Shown one piece after another: positions 23,937 through 30,208 of a DNA stretch of 35,927 nucleotides (position 1 is the first letter of the stretch; every line of letters starts with the position of its first letter). A model generated the notes under the pieces. That model was not told the origin of the DNA and did no database searches. It saw nothing but the letters and a program-made list of their open reading frames with translations. Both the position numbers and the translations under genes were made by a program. Origin of the DNA: Chlorobiota bacterium (GTDB lineage Bacteria; Bacteroidota; Bacteroidia; Bacteroidales; F082); the NCBI GenBank assembly GCA_013151215.1, contig JAADIS010000045.1, positions 1 through 35,927 on the forward strand. Direction: 5' to 3'.

Positions 23937-25310
23937 TTAGTTGAGATCAGTATAAATAATTTCCAGCCTAAAGGGGGAAATTGTATCGTTGGTTGGTTGG
24001 TTTCCGTTAAAGATAAACCTCTTGGGATTAATGGCATCGGCATTTGTATAGACATACAAGCCATGATCAAGGTTTGTAGTATCCAAAAGCAGCTTTTGTA
24101 TATGGTTGGTGATCCTAAAAGTATAGCTGTGGGTACTGCTCTTATAAGTTCCGCCAAAAAATGTCTCGCCTTCATATTGGTCGATCAGGACATTCTGGGT
24201 CTTATCGGCATTTCGCTTAACCAATAAAAGCGCATTGGGCTCGCCCAAATATGGTTCCTGTTCGAAACCCGTAAATATTAGCTTGGCTTCGTTTATGGCA
24301 ACTTTTTTATGGCGTGCCCATTCAATAAGGTGAGGGAACTTGATAACGCTGCGGATTCCCGAGAGTCCTTGCACATAGAATTTTTGTTTCCCAAGGCTTG
24401 TGTCCCCGTAGAACACCTGTTGTTGAAGTTCGGGGTCGGCATTTTCATAAAAGTGGACATATTTGCTCACCCTTGGGGTTGTAATAGTAGTTTTATAACT
24501 ATAGTACAAGGAATCGACTGTGTCGTTTTTATAATATAAAACCAGGCCCGATTTCAAGTCAACTAAATTAAAGCGAACAAGGCATCCGTCATTGTCCACG
24601 GCGTCGGCTGTTACATACAGGCCCTTGAAGAAGTTCTTGAAATTGATGGTGCTGTTCATTATTGATGTGTCGGCCGAAAGCAATTTGTTCCCGAGGCCGG
24701 GATCCAAAAGTCCGAGGTTGAACTTTTCCACGGGCCCTACTTTGGTGGTGTCGCTATTATTGGCGGCTGAATCAACGACTATGGTCGAATCGTTGGGTCG
24801 CGGCCTAAAACTTGCGTTGAGATAGTCGGTGGCCCCATGTTGCAATGTCAGGTTAGAAAAGTAATCCTGGTCGAGCTCCAGCATTTCTTCCAGTTCATAA
24901 ACGTGTATCCTTAAATCGACGTTCGTGTCGCCATAATATCCCTGATACGACAATTGCAGGATAAGGGAGTCGAGTTGAGGGTTGGGGCCGAAATCCTGGT
25001 TGAGGGAGGTTATCGTCAACTGGCTGTAAAAACCGGCAACCGTTGTGCCGAAAACCGGGTCGGCAAGGCTTCCCAGATAATTGAACGATAATTCATCGCT
25101 CCTCACCGAATCGATATATTCGGAATAGGCATAAACGCTGGTGGTATCGGTTCGGGCGCCCTTAAGCTTGCTGTTTTCGGGCATTATCCGGGAACCTATC
25201 TTATTGGGGCTTTTGGCACAAGAGGCAAAGGCTACTATAACCAGGACAACAGCAATTAGCCTATATAAGCCATTGATTATACTATTCTTATTCACCAATG
25301 ATTTTGTCAT
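23937..25310 (-). CDS. DUF4270 family lipoprotein
   Basis: 457 residues from ATG at 25310 (MTKSLVNKNSIINGLYRLIA). The frame stays open to 25433, but the upstream part lies inside the glycogen-synthase-like gene, and the 25310 start gives a proper lipoprotein signal ending in FASC (Cys31). The mature part has the family pattern: an early SVRSDELSFNYLGSLADPVFG, PNPQLDSLILQLSY, then a long beta-rich domain ending FNGNQPTNDTISPFRLEIIY. DUF4270 proteins are Bacteroidota outer-surface lipoproteins of unknown function. The start overlaps the end of the 25288-26097 gene by 23 bases, so the two are probably translationally coupled. This linkage is recurrent in the phylum by my recollection. Confidence 0.9.
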   Translation of the reverse strand: MTKSLVNKNSIINGLYRLIAVVLVIVAFASCAKSPNKIGSRIMPENSKLKGARTDTTSVYAYSEYIDSVRSDELSFNYLGSLADPVFGTTVAGFYSQLTITSLNQDFGPNPQLDSLILQLSYQGYYGDTNVDLRIHVYELEEMLELDQDYFSNLTLQHGATDYLNASFRPRPNDSTIVVDSAANNSDTTKVGPVEKFNLGLLDPGLGNKLLSADTSIMNSTINFKNFFKGLYVTADAVDNDGCLVRFNLVDLKSGLVLYYKNDTVDSLYYSYKTTITTPRVSKYVHFYENADPELQQQVFYGDTSLGKQKFYVQGLSGIRSVIKFPHLIEWARHKKVAINEAKLIFTGFEQEPYLGEPNALLLVKRNADKTQNVLIDQYEGETFFGGTYKSSTHSYTFRITNHIQKLLLDTTNLDHGLYVYTNADAINPKRFIFNGNQPTNDTISPFRLEIIYTDLN

Positions 25311-26097
25311 AAAAGTCATTATAGGCAGCATGATAATCCTCGCTGTCGGTATATTCAAGAATGGGTTTCCCCGATTTTTCGGCATATTCCAATATTTCAG
25401 GCTTAACGTTTTCACTACCAACAATAATAGCATCGGAATAATCGATTGCGCTTTTATTAATTGTTTTGTAATCCGTATGGGAGAACACTTCCAAATCCTT
25501 GTCCTCCATACCTGGCGATTTCATCTTCCCGACAAATTTCTTGCTGAACTTTTCGGAAAAGTCATCATCGTATAATGAATAAACGATTTTGAGGTTAGAG
25601 AATATGGGGTTGTTTTTATAGGCTGTGCGAAGATAAATAGGTATTAAACCCGAATACCAGCCGTTGCAGTGAACCACGTCGGGGGCCCAACCTAATTTTT
25701 TTACCGTTTCCAAGACACCTTTGGAGAAGAAGATGGTCCTTTCGTCGTTGTCGTCGAAGAACTTGTCGTTTTTATCGCGGAAGATGAATTTTCTTTTAAA
25801 GAAATCTTCGTTATCAATAAAGTAAACCTGCATGCGTGCCTGTTGGATCGATGCTACTTTTATGATCAGGGGATGGTCGATATCATCGATGATCAAATTC
25901 ATTCCCGACAAGCGGATAACTTCATGTAATTGATTCCGCCTTTCGTTGATAAGACCGAACCTTGGCATAAAAGTCCTGATTTCCTTGCCGCCTTCCTGTG
26001 TTTTTTGTGGCAGGAACCTGCCAATTTTACTCATTGGAGTTTCAGGTAAATACGGTGTAATCTCCTGCATTACATACAGAACCCTCTTTTTTTCCAT
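25288..26097 (-). CDS. Glycogen synthase N-terminal domain protein (one-domain, GT5-like)
   Basis: 269 residues from ATG at 26097 (MEKKRVLYVMQEITPYLP). It matches only the starch-synthase catalytic N-terminal domain (GRFLPQKTQEGGKEIRTFMP, DVVHCNGWYSGLIPIYLR, then a NIGxNxLK-like variant). A normal GlgA is about 480 residues and has a second Rossmann domain that binds ADP-glucose; here it is absent by design, since the chain ends cleanly with a stop. The KxGGL motif that binds the sugar nucleotide appears as SKIGRF (23-28). Bacteroidota carry such short proteins widely, annotated as glycogen/starch synthase; catalysis alone seems doubtful. It overlaps the DUF4270 start and is upstream of glmS. 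Confidence 0.9.
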   Translation of the reverse strand: MEKKRVLYVMQEITPYLPETPMSKIGRFLPQKTQEGGKEIRTFMPRFGLINERRNQLHEVIRLSGMNLIIDDIDHPLIIKVASIQQARMQVYFIDNEDFFKRKFIFRDKNDKFFDDNDERTIFFSKGVLETVKKLGWAPDVVHCNGWYSGLIPIYLRTAYKNNPIFSNLKIVYSLYDDDFSEKFSKKFVGKMKSPGMEDKDLEVFSHTDYKTINKSAIDYSDAIIVGSENVKPEILEYAEKSGKPILEYTDSEDYHAAYNDFYDKIIGE

Positions 26098-26125
26098 TGT
26101 GCTGTATTTATTGATTTAGAGGCTG

Positions 26126-26133
26126 CAAAAATA
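26126..26133 (-). promoter_or_regulatory. -7 promoter element of the glycogen-synthase-like gene
   Basis: The minus strand reads TATTTTTG, a TAnnTTTG match, 28 bases before the ATG at 26097. It directly follows the T-run of the terminator at 26136-26183. Confidence 0.45.
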
Positions 26134-26135
26134 AT

Positions 26136-26183
26136 AAAAAAAACGTGTTGAAGGGGCATTCGGCTGCAAATACCTCTTCAACA
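26136..26183 (-). terminator. Probable terminator of the proline dehydrogenase gene
   Basis: On the minus strand TGTTGAAG and CTTCAACA (plus coordinates 26176-26183 and 26146-26153) form a perfect 8-bp stem with a 22-base loop, followed by CG and eight T (26136-26143). It lies 65 bases after the stop codon. Confidence 0.5.
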
Positions 26184-26247
26184 TGCCTTCAGCCCATAAT
26201 ATTTAAGGATTTTTATGAGGCTGCGGGCTTGTGGTTTTTCCGATGGA

Positions 26248-27168
26248 TTATCCCCTAACAAATAATGCTTTTATAATCTCCGAGGCCATTTTCGGGTTTT
26301 CCTTCAACCTCCTTGTGGAGTATGCAAACCATTGTTCGCCATAAGGAACATAAATTCTCATCTTATGCCCTTTGTCAACTATCGACTGCCTAAGTGCCGG
26401 TGTTACCCCATAAAGCATCTGGAATTCATATTTGTCTTTTGGCACCTTATATTTTTCGATAAGCTTAAACGCACCCTCCACCAAGGCTGTGTCGTGGGTT
26501 GCGATACCGGGGTAAATTCCGTTCTTGAGCATAGTCTCCAGGTTTTTGAGAAACTGGCTGTTTATCTCTTCATATTTTTTATAGGCTATTTCGGCGGGCT
26601 CAACATAAATACCTTTACATAAACGATAATTCAAGGCAACTTCCCTGCTGTGTAAGTCAAGCATGTCGTCAATGTCGCCTGGTGTGCGTTTTAAATAAGC
26701 CTGCAATACCAAGCCGACATTCCTGGGGAATTCCCTTTTAAGCCTCCTGAATATATCTATTTCCATATCAACACATTGGGAGTCTTCCATGTCGATGCGG
26801 ACAAAATTATCGTAAGAAACTGCCTTGACGACGATTTCCCTTATAAAATTATAGCAGGCTTCCTTATCGATCAATAGCCCGAACATGGTAGGCTTCAATG
26901 AGTAATTGCCATCTACCTTTGCCTTTTGAACGCTGTCGATAATGTTCAGATAAGTGTTCTTGTTTTTTTCGGCCTCGCTTAATTTCGTAATGAACTCACC
27001 TAGCAGGTCGATGGTAACCACCATTCCTTTCTCATTGTAATCCCGGGCCACTTTTATGGCATCTCCCACTGTTTTTCCTGCAATATATCTTTTCGAGAAA
27101 ATCCAAACCAAACTCTTTGGCATCAACGGAAGTAAGGAAGCAATCAATTTATTAAACCACATAAGCAT
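26248..27168 (-). CDS. Proline dehydrogenase (monofunctional)
   Basis: 306 residues from ATG at 27168; a second ATG two codons later is equally possible. It oxidises proline to pyrroline-5-carboxylate, passing electrons through FAD to the quinone pool at the inner membrane. Seen along the barrel: LKPTMFG (91-97), RIDMEDS (124-130), LQAYLKRT (155-162), RLCKGIY (182-188), GIATHD (221-226), QMLYG (250-254), YVPYG (273-277), and the substrate-binding YSTRRLKENP (283-292). These match the PutA/PRODH family. Length shows the monofunctional type, so the P5C dehydrogenase must be elsewhere. The gene stands alone, with its own promoter and terminator. Confidence 0.95.
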   Translation of the reverse strand: MLMWFNKLIASLLPLMPKSLVWIFSKRYIAGKTVGDAIKVARDYNEKGMVVTIDLLGEFITKLSEAEKNKNTYLNIIDSVQKAKVDGNYSLKPTMFGLLIDKEACYNFIREIVVKAVSYDNFVRIDMEDSQCVDMEIDIFRRLKREFPRNVGLVLQAYLKRTPGDIDDMLDLHSREVALNYRLCKGIYVEPAEIAYKKYEEINSQFLKNLETMLKNGIYPGIATHDTALVEGAFKLIEKYKVPKDKYEFQMLYGVTPALRQSIVDKGHKMRIYVPYGEQWFAYSTRRLKENPKMASEIIKALFVRG

Positions 27169-27187
27169 TGTTTTTAATTTAACAGTG

Positions 27188-27195
27188 CAAAATTA
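27188..27195 (-). promoter_or_regulatory. -7 promoter element of the proline dehydrogenase gene
   Basis: The minus strand reads TAATTTTG, a TAnnTTTG match, 19 bases before the ATG at 27168. No TTTG at the -33 distance. Confidence 0.45.
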
Positions 27196-27401
27196 ATTTA
27201 TTAGCAATTGAATTTATAACGAATCATTAATTTTTATTCCTTAAAAACAAGGACTTCCTAAAACCAGGGCATCTTGTTGAATTACTGTCATTTACAAAGA
27301 CCATAAAGATACGGCCAATTAATTAAACCCATTCAGGGTCCTTATTGTCATGAGGCAAAATAAATACCGGAACGTTATAAAAATCAGGAAAGCCATAAAT
27401 A

Positions 27402-27433
27402 TTTGTTAATCACGAATATTATGTATAATTTTG
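27402..27433 (+). promoter_or_regulatory. Promoter of the DUF177-rpmF operon
   Basis: TTTG (27402-27405), a 20-base spacer, and TAATTTTG (27426-27433): the best Bacteroidota housekeeping promoter in the window. It also decides the start of the next gene: a TTG at 27431 lies inside the -7 box and cannot be in the messenger, so translation must begin at ATG 27461. Confidence 0.75.
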
Positions 27434-27460
27434 CCGCCCGATTTTAACGGGGATAGTACG

Positions 27461-27964
27461 ATGGATGATTTTGTAATCCCTTTTAAAGGGTTAAGCATTG
27501 GGAATCACATATTTAAATTTAAAATAGGTGATGCGTTCTTTAAAAGTTTTGAGTATTTCGAAAACATAGGCGGCAAGGCGGTTTTAGATATAGATTTGCT
27601 GAGGGAGCCGAATATGATGATCTTGGGTTTTTCCATTGAAGGAAAGCTAAAGCTGCAATGCGACAGATGCCTTGGGTTCTTCAGTCAGGGGATAAATGGC
27701 AAAAACCAGCTTATCGTAAAGTTCGGCGACAAGTTCGTCGAGGAGTCGGAAGACGTAATAGTTATACCACAAACGGAAAGCAGGATAGACATCAGGCAAT
27801 ACGTTTTCGAGTATATTTGCTTGTCGTTGCCTTTCCGCAAGGTACATCCTGCCGACAGCAAAGGAAACTCGGGTTGCAATCCTGAAATAACAAACAGGAT
27901 AGGCACATACTCAAAACGCGATGCCGATCCCCGCTGGGATGTTTTAAAAGACATAAAACTTTGA
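27461..27964 (+). CDS. DUF177 (YceD) family protein
   Basis: 167 residues from ATG at 27461 (MDDFVIPFKGLSIG). Family features are LQCDRCLGFF (Cys67-x2-Cys70), the IDIRQYVFEYICLSLPFRKVH segment split by the usual LPxRxxH pattern, and the C-terminal DPRWDVLKDIKL. YceD-type proteins sit before rpmF in most bacteria and affect 23S rRNA accumulation or ribosome assembly; the exact role is not settled. Here rpmF follows after 46 bases on the same transcript, driven by the promoter at 27402-27433 with a 27-base leader. Confidence 0.95.
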   Translation: MDDFVIPFKGLSIGNHIFKFKIGDAFFKSFEYFENIGGKAVLDIDLLREPNMMILGFSIEGKLKLQCDRCLGFFSQGINGKNQLIVKFGDKFVEESEDVIVIPQTESRIDIRQYVFEYICLSLPFRKVHPADSKGNSGCNPEITNRIGTYSKRDADPRWDVLKDIKL

Positions 27965-28010
27965 GATAATTATTAGAAACATATTTAAATTAACATAAAG
28001 AAATAGAAAA

Positions 28011-28202
28011 ATGGCACATCCAAAAAGAAAGATTTCGAAGACCAGAAGAGATAAGAGAAGAACTCATTATAAGGCTACGGCCCCACAGCTGGCAACATGC
28101 CCTACCACTGGAGCGGTACATGTTTATCATCGGGCTTATTATGTTGACGGCGATCTTTACTATAAAGGAAAACTTATAGTGGAAGCCGCCAAGTCGGAAT
28201 AA
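28011..28202 (+). CDS. rpmF: Ribosomal protein L32
   Basis: 63 residues from ATG at 28011 ([20 protein letters not shown]). A component of the large ribosomal subunit. The basic N-terminus is standard. Of the four zinc-ribbon cysteines only the first is left ([14 protein letters not shown]; the later pair is replaced around VDGDLYYKG), so this is a cysteine-poor form that cannot bind zinc by the usual site. Such forms are common in Flavobacteria-like members of the phylum and avoid zinc dependence. A strong terminator follows. Confidence 0.97.
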   Translation: MAHPKRKISKTRRDKRRTHYKATAPQLATCPTTGAVHVYHRAYYVDGDLYYKGKLIVEAAKSE

Positions 28203-28235
28203 AAAAACAAAGACTCCTCAGTTTAAGAAACATTG

Positions 28236-28263
28236 CCCCGTAATTTGCTTGCGGGGTTTTTTT
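28236..28263 (+). terminator. Terminator after rpmF
   Basis: CCCCGTAA (28236-28243) pairs with TTGCGGGG (28249-28256; one G-T pair) around a 5-base loop, followed by seven T. A classic intrinsic terminator, which separates DUF177-rpmF from fabH. Confidence 0.85.
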
Positions 28264-28284
28264 GTTAATTGATTAACGAAGATG

Positions 28285-28312
28285 TTTTACTGAAGTAAAA
28301 TTAGTACTTTTG
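28285..28312 (+). promoter_or_regulatory. fabH promoter with operator-like palindrome
   Basis: The -7 box TACTTTTG (28305-28312) matches TAnnTTTG, 29 bases before the ATG. Immediately upstream TTTTACTGAAGTAAAA (28285-28300) is a perfect palindrome (7-bp arms, 2-base centre) filling the space where a -33 element would be. A regulator of fatty acid synthesis binding there is plausible, but none is known to me with this sequence. Confidence 0.5.
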
Positions 28313-28341
28313 CAAATCTTTTTTAAGAAATAAAAATTCAG

Positions 28342-29331
28342 ATGACGAAGATCAATGCCGCTATTACAGGAATTCATGCTTGGGCCCCGGAATATATCCT
28401 CAGCAACAAAGAGCTTGAGACGATGGTAGAAACGAACGACGAATGGATACTTAGCCGAACCGGGATCAGTGAGCGGCACATATTGAAAGGAGAGCGCAAA
28501 GGAACCTCCGACATTGGTTATGAGGCAGTTAAAGGCTTGCTGGAAAAAACCAACACCTCGCCTGAGGATGTGGACTTGTTGATTTGCGCCACCGTAACGC
28601 CTGACATGCAATTCCCTGCCACGGCAAATATTATTTCCGACAAAGCAGGAATAAAAAACGCATGGGGCTTTGATATGAACGCTGCTTGTTCGGGCTTTAT
28701 TTATGCATTGGAAAGCGCGCGTAATTTCGTTGAGTCGGGTCGTTATAAGAAAGTGGTTGTTGTTGGCGCCGACAAGATGTCGTCGATAGTTGATTATACC
28801 GACAGGGCTACTTGTGTGATTTTCGGTGATGCCGGCGGGGCGGTTTTGCTGGAGCCCACCACAGACAACTTGGGCATTATGGACGCCATTATGCAGAGCG
28901 ATGGCTCCGGAAGGGTACATCTTCACCAAAAGGCGGGAGGATCGCTGAAACCTGCCTCACACGAAACCGTTGATGCAGGCGAGCATTATATTTATCAGGA
29001 AGGACAAGCGGTTTTTAAGTTTGCCGTTACCAATATGGCCGATGTTTCGGTAAAAATAATGGAAAGGAACAAGCTTAAACCCGAAGATGTCGCCTATCTG
29101 GTCCCCCATCAGGCAAACTTGAGGATTATTGAGGCCACTGCCAGAAGGATGGGCGTTGAAAAAGACAAGGTCATGATCAACATCCAAAAGTATGGCAATA
29201 CCACTAACGGGACCATACCAATGTGTTTGCACGAATGGCAGTCGAAACTCAAGAAAGGCGACAACTTGATCTTGGCAGCCTTTGGCGGCGGCTTTACCTG
29301 GGGCTCCATTTATCTTAAATGGGCTATTTAG
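28342..29331 (+). CDS. fabH: 3-oxoacyl-ACP synthase III
   Basis: 329 residues from ATG at 28342, normal FabH length. It condenses an acyl-CoA primer with malonyl-ACP to begin fatty acid synthesis; in Bacteroidota it sets branched-chain content through primer choice. The Cys116-His256-Asn286 triad is present ([28 protein letters not shown]), with [15 protein letters not shown] near the N-terminus and the final [13 protein letters not shown]. It follows the rpmF terminator and has its own promoter with a palindrome. Bacteroidota often carry two fabH genes; whether this is the main copy cannot be decided here, but the linkage to rpmF is the ancestral one. Confidence 0.96.
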   Translation: MTKINAAITGIHAWAPEYILSNKELETMVETNDEWILSRTGISERHILKGERKGTSDIGYEAVKGLLEKTNTSPEDVDLLICATVTPDMQFPATANIISDKAGIKNAWGFDMNAACSGFIYALESARNFVESGRYKKVVVVGADKMSSIVDYTDRATCVIFGDAGGAVLLEPTTDNLGIMDAIMQSDGSGRVHLHQKAGGSLKPASHETVDAGEHYIYQEGQAVFKFAVTNMADVSVKIMERNKLKPEDVAYLVPHQANLRIIEATARRMGVEKDKVMINIQKYGNTTNGTIPMCLHEWQSKLKKGDNLILAAFGGGFTWGSIYLKWAI

Positions 29332-29353
29332 TTTTTTATTAACAAAAAAGGAC

Positions 29354-29361
29354 TAAATTTG
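29354..29361 (+). promoter_or_regulatory. -7 promoter element of the polysaccharide export genes
   Basis: TAAATTTG, a TAnnTTTG match, 48 bases before the ATG at 29410. The -33 zone is only T-rich. It starts 22 bases after the fabH stop. Confidence 0.5.
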
Positions 29362-29409
29362 CCCTCAAAATTCCAAAGCCACTTATTTAAAACAACGTAA
29401 TTTTTGTTT

Positions 29410-30201
29410 ATGAAAATACTTCTTCTTAATATGTACAGGCCATTCCTGATTTTTGGGGTCTTGATTTTGTTGTTGGCTTCCTGCATACCCCAGAAAAAAA
29501 TGCTGTATTTGCAAGCCAAAACCGATAGCGACACACTGAGTTCCTTTAAAAATGAGCGTAAAATCGATTACCGGATCCAACCCGGCGACAACCTATATGT
29601 AAGGGTTGTCAGTTTGGACGAACAAACGACTATGCTTTTGAACCCTCTTGGATCTACAGCTAATAGTTCATCATTAAGCAGCGACGCCTCAGTTTATTTA
29701 AACAGCTATACCGTTAACGAAGCCGGGTATCTCGACTTCCCCATGACCGGTGAGATATTCGTGAAAAACATGAATGTGGAAGAAATGAAGGACGCTCTGT
29801 ATCAGGAACTACAAGAGTACCTCAAAGAATTCGTGGTCATAGTAAAATTGGTCAACTTCAATATTACCCTTCTCGGGGAAGTCAAACGCCCCGGGCAATA
29901 TAAAATCTATCAAAACAACATCAACCTTTTTGAGGCGGTCTCCATGTCGGGCGATTTAACGGATTTCGCCAACAGGAACACCGTGGCCATAATACGACAA
30001 ACCAAAACAGGCTCGAAAGTAGCATATGTTGACATGACAAAGCGCGATATCTTGATGTCGGACTATTATTACCTTAAACCGAACGACATTGTTTACGTAA
30101 CGCCGGTAAAAGGCAAGCAGTTTACTTTTGCCGAGTTCCCTTATGGGGTTGTGTTCGGCTTTATTTCATCAACAATTCTCCTACTTAATTATCTAAAGTA
30201 A
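29410..30201 (+). CDS. Wza-like polysaccharide export lipoprotein
   Basis: 263 residues from ATG at 29410; a TTG two codons earlier gives no better signal. The signal ends in the lipobox LLASC (Cys25). The Poly_export domain is clear (KIDYRIQPGDNLYVRVVSLD, then AGYLDFPMTGEIFVKNMNVE), followed by a SLBB-like ligand domain (ITLLGEVKRPGQYKIYQNNI, NLFEAVSMSGD) and a short C-terminal helix (GVVFGFISSTILLLNYLK) that in Wza crosses the outer membrane. It should form the outer-membrane channel for capsule or exopolysaccharide. The Wzc-like kinase gene begins 7 bases after its stop; both share the terminator at 32704-32741. Confidence 0.93.
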   Translation: MKILLLNMYRPFLIFGVLILLLASCIPQKKMLYLQAKTDSDTLSSFKNERKIDYRIQPGDNLYVRVVSLDEQTTMLLNPLGSTANSSSLSSDASVYLNSYTVNEAGYLDFPMTGEIFVKNMNVEEMKDALYQELQEYLKEFVVIVKLVNFNITLLGEVKRPGQYKIYQNNINLFEAVSMSGDLTDFANRNTVAIIRQTKTGSKVAYVDMTKRDILMSDYYYLKPNDIVYVTPVKGKQFTFAEFPYGVVFGFISSTILLLNYLK

Positions 30202-30208
30202 CAAAAAA

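Noticed and set aside
25311-25433. Upstream extension of the DUF4270 gene
   Set aside because: It is read out of frame from the glycogen-synthase-like gene and would bury the lipoprotein signal that starts at 25310.
27431-27460. TTG start for the DUF177 gene
   Set aside because: The TTG is part of the -7 box TAATTTTG; the family start is at ATG 27461.
28273-28929. 218-codon open frame antisense to fabH
   Set aside because: Shadow of fabH; crosses the fabH promoter and has no recognisable motif.
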